DNA from: Saprospiraceae bacterium
GTDB lineage: Bacteria; Bacteroidota; Bacteroidia; Chitinophagales; Saprospiraceae
Assembly: GCA_016715405.1 (NCBI GenBank)
Contig: JADKAE010000020.1
Coordinates: 41,813 to 105,812 of the forward strand
Direction: 5' to 3'
DNA: 64,000 bases
The notes below the pieces were generated by a model that was not told the DNA's origin, did no database searches, and worked only from the letters and a program-made list of their open reading frames with translations. Position numbers and translations under genes: made by a program. Each line of letters opens with the position of its first letter. Positions within the stretch are counted from its first letter, which is position 1. Below are positions 45,915 to 55,600 of this stretch, one piece after another.

Positions 45915-48900
45915 ATGAAAAAGAATCTGGTTATCCAACTACTTTGTACAGCATTTTGCTGTTTTGTTTCCTGCTTCCATATAGAAGCGCAATTCGATTC
46001 TGGCGCAACGTCACTCACAGAGGCCAGATTAGTGGATCGCGCCTGGCATTTGAGCAGCAAAGAAGACGGCAACCCGCTCGTGAGGGCATCCGGCACTAGT
46101 TTGTATGCGAATAACAATACCATAAACGCCGCGAGCACTTTTGTAATAGACGACGGCCCCAATGACAACAAATGGTGGACGACAGATGTCCGCTGGTTCC
46201 ACATCAAGAGCCAAAGCACCGGGCAATACCTCACGGTACCGGGCAATGTGCCTGGCATTGCGTTGACGTTAGCGCCGTTAATCGAAGGCAATGTTATTTC
46301 CTCGCAGCAATTCAGGCTTGTGGCCACGCTACAGGAGGGTTGGTATAAATTGCGCTCCCGGATGGGCGATTTGGTTATTGAGGTGAATAGTTCAGGGCAA
46401 CTCATTGTTGACTCACCCGAATTAGACCCCTCAGCAAACCAAAAATTTGCGTTCAACCTGGCAATGCCCGGAAGCGCGCGTTATGCCATCTACAGTGCCG
46501 GTAACAATCATTTTTTTAGCGACAACGGCGTCCTCGCAGAAGGCGCCCCGGCAGTCCACATCAAAAATTCCAATGCATCCATCGTCTGGCAATTTCAGGC
46601 TGCCGGCGGCGGCTATTACCGGATTTACAATACCCTCACGAAGCAATACCTCGCACTGCCCCCGGGCGGCGGCGCTGGCTCCGAACTCATCATGACAACA
46701 TCCACCGGAACTAATTCTCATTGGGAATTGAAACGAAACAATACTACCTTTTATTGCGCACAGATCCAATACAAACTTGATCATCAATATGAACAACCAA
46801 CCCGCCAGCGGTAATCCGCTCTACTGCACCGTGGGGGCGTCGCCGGAAGGGAATGGATCTTAGCGCCATTGCCGGATGAACCGGATGTAGTGACCGGAAA
46901 CTACGATCGAATAGCAGACGGGGAGTTGGAGATCACCTGTGCACCGTTTTATGGTACGATCTTCAAAAAAGGATTGATCGAACGCGTTGGACTAAATCCT
47001 GAAAATACAGCATCCCATTTTGCTTTTATCCGCGAAGCCATTGCTGCCGAAGCGGGCGCCGACAAAGTAGATGAATTGCTTATTCGGTTTGATTTAAATA
47101 ATCCGGGGCATCGGGTTGATCTGGTTTTTATGGTGCGCAAATACATTACTGAAGTACTGCCGCTCATTCCGCGCAACAACTGGTCGCCAGAAGCCAATCA
47201 GGCGGTCACAGAACTGGAAGGGAAAATAATTGCAATTCGGCTGGACTATGCAGCGCGCATCAATGCAGCCTGGGAAGCTTATGAAGCACAATATGCTACC
47301 GAATCCTGGGGTTTTTCACAGTTGATTGATAACATAGATGCAAGCGGATTTGTCTGGCCCGACGGATATAAACTGGAAGGCACACAAGTCGGCCTTATGG
47401 AAGAATACACGGTTACTGCTTCATCATTGGGTATGAGAAACACCCAAATCGTAGGCGCCACATTTTTGGGCGCCTCGGTAATCGTGTCGACTGGCGGTAT
47501 AAGCGGTGCAATAACGAGCGCTATTTTTGGCGGTGTAGCGGGAGGGAGCACCTCTGCATCTACCGCCGCTATTGCAAGTGCGGTACTTTCAGGCGCCGGG
47601 CCTGTCATCACCATAGCGACGCTTGCCGCGTCTGCCATTGCTGCAAAAGCCATGCAGGTTGCTGAATTACAGCAATTGCTTGGTGAAATAGCAGCGCAGG
47701 AAATTTTAGCTTCTTTTCCGGTTTTTATCGATTTGATTATGTCCGGAAATAATCTTGTGGATCGCATTAAACTGCTGAACGACCTGGATTATCTGATGGG
47801 CGCGCCTGTCACAAACGGCTTCCAGTTCAATGATGACGATAATGTTTACCTGCCGCCTTTTTCGCTTAATTGCAATTCCACGGTTACGCTCTCTTTAGAC
47901 GCAAACGGCGCCGCAACGCTGACTTCGGCGATGTGCGGTTCCGTATCCCAGCTCTGCGGCACGGAGATACAGTACTATTTGTCAAAAAGCCAATTCGATT
48001 GCGACGATCTTGGCGTCAATGAAGTCGTCTTCGTGGCTTGGAATAAAGTGGATCCAGCAGGCGACTCTTATGTACAAACATGTACGCTCACGGTGAACGT
48101 AGTGGATGAAATCGCCCCCACTATCAATTGCCCGTTTCCCCAATCCCTGGTGCTCAATGCTAACTGCAATGCTGCCTTGCCTGATTATCAGAACATCACT
48201 ACCTTTTATGATGCTTGCGGCATCAGCACCATGAGCCAGTCTCCTGCACCCGGCGCCGGCGTCTCTGGAGCAGGCGATATGACCGTAACCCTGACGACGA
48301 CAGATGTCAACAATAACAGCTCGGAATGTCAATTGATCGTCACCAAAGTGGACAATACAGCGCCTACGGTACAATGCTTTCCGCAAACCCTCACCTTCAA
48401 CGGCGAAACGCAGTTTGTCTTAAATGCCGATGACCTCGTGGATGCCGCCGACCATTGTGGGGTGGCGGGAATCACGCTTTCCCCTTCGGTCATTACCTGC
48501 GCACAACTTGGTCAAACCCTAACCGTTACGGCTACGGTGACCGACATCAATGGAAATAGTACCACTTGCACGAGCCAGGTCACCGTCACCGGCCTGCCTT
48601 GCGGCTGGAGTCAAAACCCCGGCGGCGTGAACTGCGCCAATGGCAGCAGCATAGCCTACAACCCGGTCAACGGCGTATGGACCGCCACGAGCACCAACTG
48701 CTATTCGAGCAATTTCAACAGCGACGCGGCGGCTTTTGGCCAACGCACACTCTGCGGCGACGGCAGTATTACGGCTCAGGTAACAAGCGTCTCCGGCGCG
48801 ATGGGCTGGGCAGGCATAGTCATGCGCGAAAACAACGAAGCGGGAGCAAAAAAAGCGCAGTTGATCACAAACCTGAGCAGCCTGAATCGCCAGGAATTTC

Positions 48901-49439
48901 GCACTACAACGGGCGGGCAGGCCATGCCGCAGCAGCTTGCAAGCCAGAATCGCTTCTGGCTGCGCCTTGTGCGGACAGGGAATCAGTTCAGCATGTATGC
49001 TTCGCCCAACGGACAATCCTGGTTTTTTATCGGAGCGCAAAACATCGCAATGGGCGCCTGCATTCAGGTCGGCTTAGTCGCAACCAATGCTACTGCAAAC
49101 AGCACCCTGACGGCCACTTTTGCGAATGTGAATTTTGGAAGTAGTGGCAACAACCTGGCAATTCTTCCTGCCGGATTGGCCGAAACTGCGCCCGTACCTG
49201 TCGATTTCAGCGTATTTCCCAACCCGACGAATGGGGAAGTAACAGTGGATCTGAGCGCTTACGAAAACCGCCCGATCAGGCTGGAAGTGTACGACCTGAT
49301 GGGGAAAGTACTCCTGGTTTTAGAAACAGAAACGATGAACAAACCGCTTGATTTATCAGCTTTCCAAAATGGCATTTACCTCATTCGGGTGAAGGCCGAA
49401 GGGTTGCCCGATGCCACCAAGCGGGTGGTGGTGCAATAA
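45915..49439 (+). CDS. T9SS-secreted lectin-like protein with hydrophobic helical domain
   Basis: 1,174 codons with two compensating breaks near 46772 and 46853. A signal peptide (LLCTAFCCFVSCFHIEAQ) is followed by a ~270-residue beta-trefoil/ricin-like region (YKLRSRMGDLVIEVNSSGQL; WQFQAAGGGYYRIYNTLT). A ~330-residue mostly helical region (~46880-47810) follows. It contains an Ala/Gly-rich hydrophobic stretch at ~47445-47680 (ATFLGASVIVSTGGISGAI; VITIATLAASAIAAKAM) flanked by amphipathic segments. HYR-like domains, the subtype-1 module (GWSQNPGGVNCANGSS; GWAGIVMRENNEAGAKKAQL) and a sorting domain (VFPNPTNGEVTVDL) complete it. I do not recognise the helical family; the layout resembles helical pore-forming toxins fused to a lectin, but this is inference. 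It follows sensor 2 and the phased repeats. Confidence 0.75.
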
Positions 49440-49470
49440 TTTTTTCAACATCAATAAAACAAAACCTAAC

Positions 49471-52224
49471 ATGAAAAATATTTTTGCTGCTATCCTTTGT
49501 ACGGCAATCGCTATGATGCTTTGCCTCTTGCCTGCTAAGGTGTGGGCACAACCCGCGCTCAATGCGGATAACAACATCCACTTTGTAAACTATAACGGCA
49601 GTTTTCAGGATTTTACGGTACCCGTTAACGCGGCCTTCATTACCCTCAATCTTAAAGGTGGAGATGGTGGCAGCGCGCGTGCTTTCTACGATGACGGGAC
49701 CACTTCTGCATCTTGTACTGCCCCTGGCGGTTTAGGCGCTGCTGTGACCGCTGAGTTTGCGGTTGGTGACGGCCCCAATCAAATTCCGCCGGGCAGCATC
49801 ATTCGCTTTATCATAGGCAACGCAGGCGAGAGCGGCAATAATTTTACTTTCTCCGCCGGCGGTGGCGGTGGCGCCTCACGCATTTTGTACAAAGCGCCTA
49901 TGGCATCGTCCTTCACCCCTTTGACCATAGCCGCCGGTGGCGGCGGCGGCTATCGGGGTATCTTTGTCACAACCTGTACGGATAATTCACCTGGCCAGGG
50001 TGGCAATTATGGAAACAACGGCGATACGGGCGGCGGTGACCTAAATCCCGGCGGCGGCGGTAGCGGCGGCAATGGCGGTGGTTCTAACGGCGCTTTGGCC
50101 GGCGGCGGCGGCGGCGGCTATTTCTCCGATGGCGATGGGGTGACGTGCGTGGGCCTGACCGCTTCGCTGGGTATTGTAACCAATATCGCGGGTGAAGGCC
50201 ACCGGGCTGAGGAGACAGGCAGCGCGCCCGGACAAGGGGAAGGTTGCACGAGCTTCAGTTCCTGGAAAAACGGCGGTTTTGGGTATGGCAGCGGCGGCGG
50301 CGGCAACGACGTGGGCGGCGGCGGCGGCGGCTACTCGGGCGGCGGAAGCGGCGGCTCAACCGGTGGTGGCGGCGGCGGCGGAAGTTATGTAAACGCCATC
50401 AGAATATCTGAATCTGGCAGCGACGGCAGCACTACCAACTCACCCACCAGCGGACTCGCTTCTTATCAAATTGTGCCTCGGCCCTCTAACGCCCTTTGCA
50501 GCAATGCCATTGCTTTGACTTGCGGCGGAACCATCTCAGGCGCCACCGTGAATAGGTCGGCCATAGGAATACCGCCTAATTGCTTCGGCGTAGTGCCTGC
50601 TTATGGCGTTTGGTTTATTTACTCCAATCCGGTCAGTCAGTTTGTTACCATCAGTACAAATAATGCCGGCACCAATTTTGACAGCAGATTGGCGGTATAC
50701 AGCAGCCCGGGTGGATGTACTGCATTTTTGTGCGTAGCCTCCAACGATAATCCCGGTAACCAGTTTGCCACGGTTAATTTTTTAGCGCAGGCCGGCGTCA
50801 TTTATTACATTTATTTAGACGGCTTTAACAACGCCACAGGGGAATATGTGCTGAGTACAAGCTGTTGCAATTTGCCGCAGGCGACTTGCAAAAACGCCAC
50901 GGTGCAGCTTGATGCCAACGGCAATGGCACGCTGACCGTAACGCACGTAAACAACGGCTCTACGGCTGCCTGCGGCCTTGCCACAATGAGTATAGGAAAA
51001 ACGAGCTTTGATTGTTCCAATGTAGGCCCTAACACCGTTGCGCTCACTGTTACAGACATAAACAACAATACCAGCAGTTGTAACGCAACGGTAACCGTGG
51101 TAGACGACATCCCTCCCGTGGTCACCTGCTCTCCTCAGACACTCACCTTCAATGGCGAGCCGTCTTTTACACTCGACCCCGATGATTTAGTAGATGCTGA
51201 CGACAATTGCGGCGTGCAGAGCATCACAATTAACCCGCCGGTGATCACCTGCGCGCTGTTGGGGCAAACGGTGTCCTACACTGCTACGGTGACTGATGTG
51301 AACGGGGAAACAGCCACTTGTACCAACCAGATCGCGGTGACCGGCCTGCCCTGTGGCTGGAGCCAGAATCCTAACGGCATCAACTGCGCGAATGGCAGTA
51401 GCGCCGGGTATAACACAAATACCGGCGTGTTCTCCCTCACGAGCATCAACTGCTACTATGCCAATCCTTTCCAGAGTGACGCGCTTGCTTTTGTACAACG
51501 CACCCTGTGCGGCGACGGCAGCATTACCACACAAGTGACCGGCATCAGCGGGAGCGCACACGGCTGGGCAGGCGTGATTATGCGCGAAAATAATAACGCC
51601 GGCGCCAAAAAGGCGCAGTTGATCACCAATTTGCAAAGCAGAATCAGCCGGCGCGAGGCGCGCGCCACCACCAACGGACAAGCCTACCCGCAGCAGTTCC
51701 CGAGCCAGGATCGCTATTGGCTGCGCATCGTGCGGACGGGTAATCAGTTCAGTATGTACACCTCGCCCAACGGGCAAAACTGGTATTTAGTGGGCACGCA
51801 AACCATATCTATGAGTAGTTGCATTCAGGTAGGCCTCGTTGCAACGAACTATCAACAAACGAGTACCGTGCTGGCAACCTTTGCCAATGTGAGCTATACG
51901 AGCAGCCAGGTGTCGCCGCTGGTAGCGGCTGAGGCGAACCCCACATCGCAGGAATCGCTTGCTCCGATTGATTTCAGCGTGTACCCGAACCCCGCTTCGG
52001 GCGAAATGAATGTCGACCTGGTATCCTATGCCGGCCGCCCGGTGCGAGTGGAAGTGTATAGCCTCACCGGGCAGTTGCTCCGCTTTGTGGAAATAGAGGA
52101 GGTGCAAACGGTGGTGGAGCGAATTGATTTATCGGCGCTCCAAAGCGGCATGTACCTGGTGAAAGTGAAGACGAACGGTCTGCCCGATGTGAGCAAACGC
52201 GTGGTAGTGAACAGTGAACAGTGA
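49471..52224 (+). CDS. T9SS-secreted glycine-rich/HYR protein
   Basis: Start ATG 49471 (signal peptide MKNIFAAILCTAIAMMLC ... VWAQ); in-frame codons upstream overlap the previous gene. Only 31 bp separate it from the preceding stop and no terminator is seen, so the two are probably co-transcribed. Residues ~45-330 form a glycine-rich domain (FTVPVNAAFITLNLKGG; runs of 5-8 Gly) resembling the Gly_rich/ALK-ligand-receptor type. A sandwich (~335-470), two HYR-like domains, the subtype-1 module (GWAGVIMRENNNAGAKKAQL) and a sorting domain (SVYPNPASGEMNVDL) follow. Intact. The last codons and stop lie in a heptamer repeat (AGTGAAC). A surface or matrix role is likely; function unproven. Confidence 0.82.
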   Translation: MKNIFAAILCTAIAMMLCLLPAKVWAQPALNADNNIHFVNYNGSFQDFTVPVNAAFITLNLKGGDGGSARAFYDDGTTSASCTAPGGLGAAVTAEFAVGDGPNQIPPGSIIRFIIGNAGESGNNFTFSAGGGGGASRILYKAPMASSFTPLTIAAGGGGGYRGIFVTTCTDNSPGQGGNYGNNGDTGGGDLNPGGGGSGGNGGGSNGALAGGGGGGYFSDGDGVTCVGLTASLGIVTNIAGEGHRAEETGSAPGQGEGCTSFSSWKNGGFGYGSGGGGNDVGGGGGGYSGGGSGGSTGGGGGGGSYVNAIRISESGSDGSTTNSPTSGLASYQIVPRPSNALCSNAIALTCGGTISGATVNRSAIGIPPNCFGVVPAYGVWFIYSNPVSQFVTISTNNAGTNFDSRLAVYSSPGGCTAFLCVASNDNPGNQFATVNFLAQAGVIYYIYLDGFNNATGEYVLSTSCCNLPQATCKNATVQLDANGNGTLTVTHVNNGSTAACGLATMSIGKTSFDCSNVGPNTVALTVTDINNNTSSCNATVTVVDDIPPVVTCSPQTLTFNGEPSFTLDPDDLVDADDNCGVQSITINPPVITCALLGQTVSYTATVTDVNGETATCTNQIAVTGLPCGWSQNPNGINCANGSSAGYNTNTGVFSLTSINCYYANPFQSDALAFVQRTLCGDGSITTQVTGISGSAHGWAGVIMRENNNAGAKKAQLITNLQSRISRREARATTNGQAYPQQFPSQDRYWLRIVRTGNQFSMYTSPNGQNWYLVGTQTISMSSCIQVGLVATNYQQTSTVLATFANVSYTSSQVSPLVAAEANPTSQESLAPIDFSVYPNPASGEMNVDLVSYAGRPVRVEVYSLTGQLLRFVEIEEVQTVVERIDLSALQSGMYLVKVKTNGLPDVSKRVVVNSEQ

Positions 52225-52233
52225 ACTGTGAAC
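52206..52233 (+). repeat. Heptamer repeat across stop codon
   Basis: Three AGTGAAC units plus TGTGAAC in tandem. They code the final residues and the TGA (52222-52224) of the glycine-rich gene. A related TGTGAAC pair follows the stop at 60109. Confidence 0.85.
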
Positions 52234-52241
52234 TGATTCGT

Positions 52242-52278
52242 AATGGCAGCCTGTTGTAGAGCAGGCTGCCATTTTTTT
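52242..52278 (+). terminator. Rho-independent terminator
   Basis: AATGGCAGCCTG pairs perfectly with CAGGCTGCCATT and continues into a run of seven T residues. Confidence 0.9.
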
Positions 52279-52684
52279 AGAGACTGTAATATAAAGTACC
52301 CTCACTGTTTTTAGCAGAAAGAATAAAGATTCATTCTTAGTACTACTTTGTCACTTTAAACCAGGCATACCTCATATTACGCTCCGCCGGTATTGCCGGT
52401 TCTACCAATATTTCGGCCCTCTGGGCCTTTAAAGATGCCCAAAAAGCCCCAGAGGGGCGCAATATGTGCACATGTTTTATGCGACATTTTAAAGTGACCA
52501 AGTACTATTAATTTAAAAAAATGCCTGATTGTTTTATTTTATATGCTTTTGTTTATTTTTGTAAATCTGGCATTAAAATACCTCCCGCAATATTCCCCTA
52601 CTGAATCACATCAACTAACGACTCGATAGTCGAGGCGCCTTTGACTGGTATGTTGTTTTATTCTAAAATTCAAAAAAAAATAAT
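52279..52684. other. Intergenic region: inverted-repeat element and promoter
   Basis: An element at ~52337-52510 is bounded by imperfect inverted repeats (AGTAC..TTTGTCACTTTAAA against TTTTAAAGTGACCAAGTACT) and holds an inner GCCCCAGAGGGGC palindrome. No transposase is inside, so it is MITE- or REP-like. Downstream, TTG at 52529 and TATTTTTG at 52554-52561 form a plausible promoter. No gene is seen. Confidence 0.6.
52529..52561 (+). promoter_or_regulatory. Candidate promoter for 52685 gene
   Basis: TTG at 52529-52531 and TATTTTTG (TAnnTTTG) at 52554-52561, separated by 22 bp, close to the Bacteroidota spacing. The leader would be about 115 nt. Confidence 0.55.
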
Positions 52685-55600
52685 ATGAGTAATTTTACAA
52701 GATTTCTATTGCTTATCACAACCTGCCTGTTTTGTCTCGGTATCCAGGCTCAAACCTGTCCCGGCAGCTTGGGCACGACGGTCAACATCGCCTCCCTGCC
52801 GTATAACGGCACCGGTCTGACGACTTGCGGCGCGGGCAACGAACTCACCTCCTCTAACGTCACGACTTGCGGCAGCACCAGTTATTTCGGCGGCGAGGAC
52901 CGGGTCTTCATTTTTACCCCCACGTCGAGCGGCAGCATCACCATTTCGCTGACGAGCAGCAGCTCCTGGATCGGCATGATGTTGTACAACGGCTGCCCGT
53001 TCATCGGTCAGGGTGGCGCCTGTGTGGACAATATCCAGAGCAGCGGGGGCTCCAAGACGCTGACTGTGACGGTCACCTCCGGGGTGACGTATTATTTAGT
53101 CGTGGACACCTGGCCTTCGCCAACTTGTATCCCGAGTTTTGATTTGTCCATACCCTCGCCAGCGGGTAGCGCTGATCCCTGTTCGTCCATCACGACTCTG
53201 TCGTGCGGCACGGCGGTAAGCGCGACGCCTTCCGGTACGGGGATATGGAGCGTAACAACTTGTGGATTTTCCACGCCGGGACAGGAAAAGATATACAGTT
53301 TTACCCCAACTACTACCGGCCTGCACAGCCTTCAGGTTAATTCCGTGTCGGGCGGCTATATCGATTATTTTTATAAAGCGGCTTCCGGCGGATGCAATTC
53401 GAGCGGCTGGACCTGCATCGACGATATCAATTTTACCGGCACGATTACCATCGGAACGCTGACGGCCGGGGTGCAATATTATTTTTTGCTCGATCCGGAA
53501 GGAACGGGCTCGTATAACCACAATTTCCAGATCGTGTGCCCGGTAGCGGTGGATCCCTGTGCCGGTATCACCACCCTGGCCTGCGCCACGCCTACCTCCG
53601 TCACCTTGTCCGGAAGCGGTGTTTGGAATAATTCGACCTGCTTTTTTAGTACGCCCGGCCAGGAAAAGGTGTACAGCTTTACCCCGACCACCACGGGCGT
53701 GCATCAACTTCAGGTTACCTCGGCGAGCGGAACCGGCTATATGGACTACCAGTACAAGGCGGCTTCGGGCGGCTGCTCGTCTACCGGTTGGACTTGTATT
53801 GACGATATTAATTTCGCGACCACGGTTACGATCGGGACGCTGACCGCCGGGGTGCAGTATTACATTTTACTCGATGCGGAAAGTACGACTTCCAGCACTC
53901 AAACCTTCCAAATCGTCTGCCCGGTAGCGGTGGATCCCTGTGCCGGTATCACCACCCTGGCCTGCGCCACGTCTACCTCCGCCACCTTGTCCGGAAGCGG
54001 AGTTTGGAATAATTCGACCTGCTTTTTCAGTACGCCCGGCCAGGAAAAGGTGTACAGCTTTACCCCGACGGTTACGGGCGTTCACAACCTTCAGGTTACC
54101 TCGGCGAGCGGAACCGGCTATATGGACTACCAGTACAAGGCGGCTTCGGGCGGCTGTTCGTCTACCGGTTGGACTTGTATTGACGACGTCAACTTTACCG
54201 GCACGTTTACCATCGGTACGCTGACTGCGGGAGTGCAGTATTACATTTTACTCGATGCAGAAAGCACGGCTTCCAGCTCCCAGACCTTCCAGATCAACTG
54301 CCCGTCGCTCATACCGTCCTGCTTGTCTGCACCCACTTCGCCGACCAACGGAGCTGCGGTCTGCTCGCCCGGTCCCAGCACCCTGTCGTGGCCGACAGCC
54401 GCCGGCGCTACGAGTTACGAGGTCTATTTCGGCACTTCGCCGACGCCGCCACTGTATACCACCACTTCTGCGACGAGCGCTTCGGTCGGTTCTCTGCCAT
54501 CCGGCACCTATTACTGGCAAATCCGGCCGGCCAACAGCGGCGGCACAGCGAGTGGTTGCCCCATCTGGTCGTTTTCCGTTGACGTCACGCCGCCGACCAT
54601 TCAGTGTGCGGTCGCTACGCTTAACCCCGCAGCCAACGCCAATTGCCAATACGTGGTACAAGACTTGACCAGTTTTGCCACCGCCAATGACAATTGTGGC
54701 ACAACAACCATAAGCCAGACGCCCACCATAGGTACGACGTTGGGTCTGGGTTCGACAACTCTCACGTTGACCGCCACCGACGGCGGCGGCAATACGGCGA
54801 CATGTACGATAAACCTTAGCGTAACGGACCAGACAGCCCCGACGATCACGAATTGCCCCAACAATCAGAACGTGCTGCGGAATGCCTCCTGCGTGGCCGT
54901 TTTGCCAAATTACACCGGCTTCCCGACTACCGCCGACAACTGCCCCGGCGGCGTTACGGTGACCCAACTGCCCGAGCCCGGAACCGTCATCAACAGCACG
55001 GTGACCGTCACGCTGACGGCCACGGACGCGGCCGCCAACCCGGCTACCTGTTCGTTCACGGCGACGCCGGTGGACCAAACCCCGCCGACGGTCAGCGCCG
55101 GTACGATAGCGGCTTGCTACCCGACGGCGGCGGCGGCCGAAGCCGCTGCTATTGCGGCTACAACAGCTAATGATAATTGTCCAGGTATGGTCACACTCAC
55201 CGCAACCACAGCAGGTACCTGCTCGGCAGTCGTCACGGTCACCGCTACGGATGTCAGTAATAACAGCGCCAGTGTGGCCTACAATACGCGCATCGACAAT
55301 TCGGCGCCGACCGTCACTGCGGGTACGATAGCGGCTTGCTATCCGACGGTAGCGGCAGCGGAAGCCGCTGCCCTGGCCGCCACAACAGCTACGGATAACT
55401 GCCCCGGCGCCGTGACAAAAACGGCCCTGACAACCGGAACCTGCTCGGCAGTGATCACCGTAACGGGCGCCGACGGCTGCGGCAACAGTGCCAGTGTGAC
55501 TTACAATACGCGCATTGACAATACGCCGCCTACGGTCACAGCGGGTACGATAGCGGCTTGCTACCCGACGGTAGCGGCAGCCGAAGCCGCCGCGCTGGCA

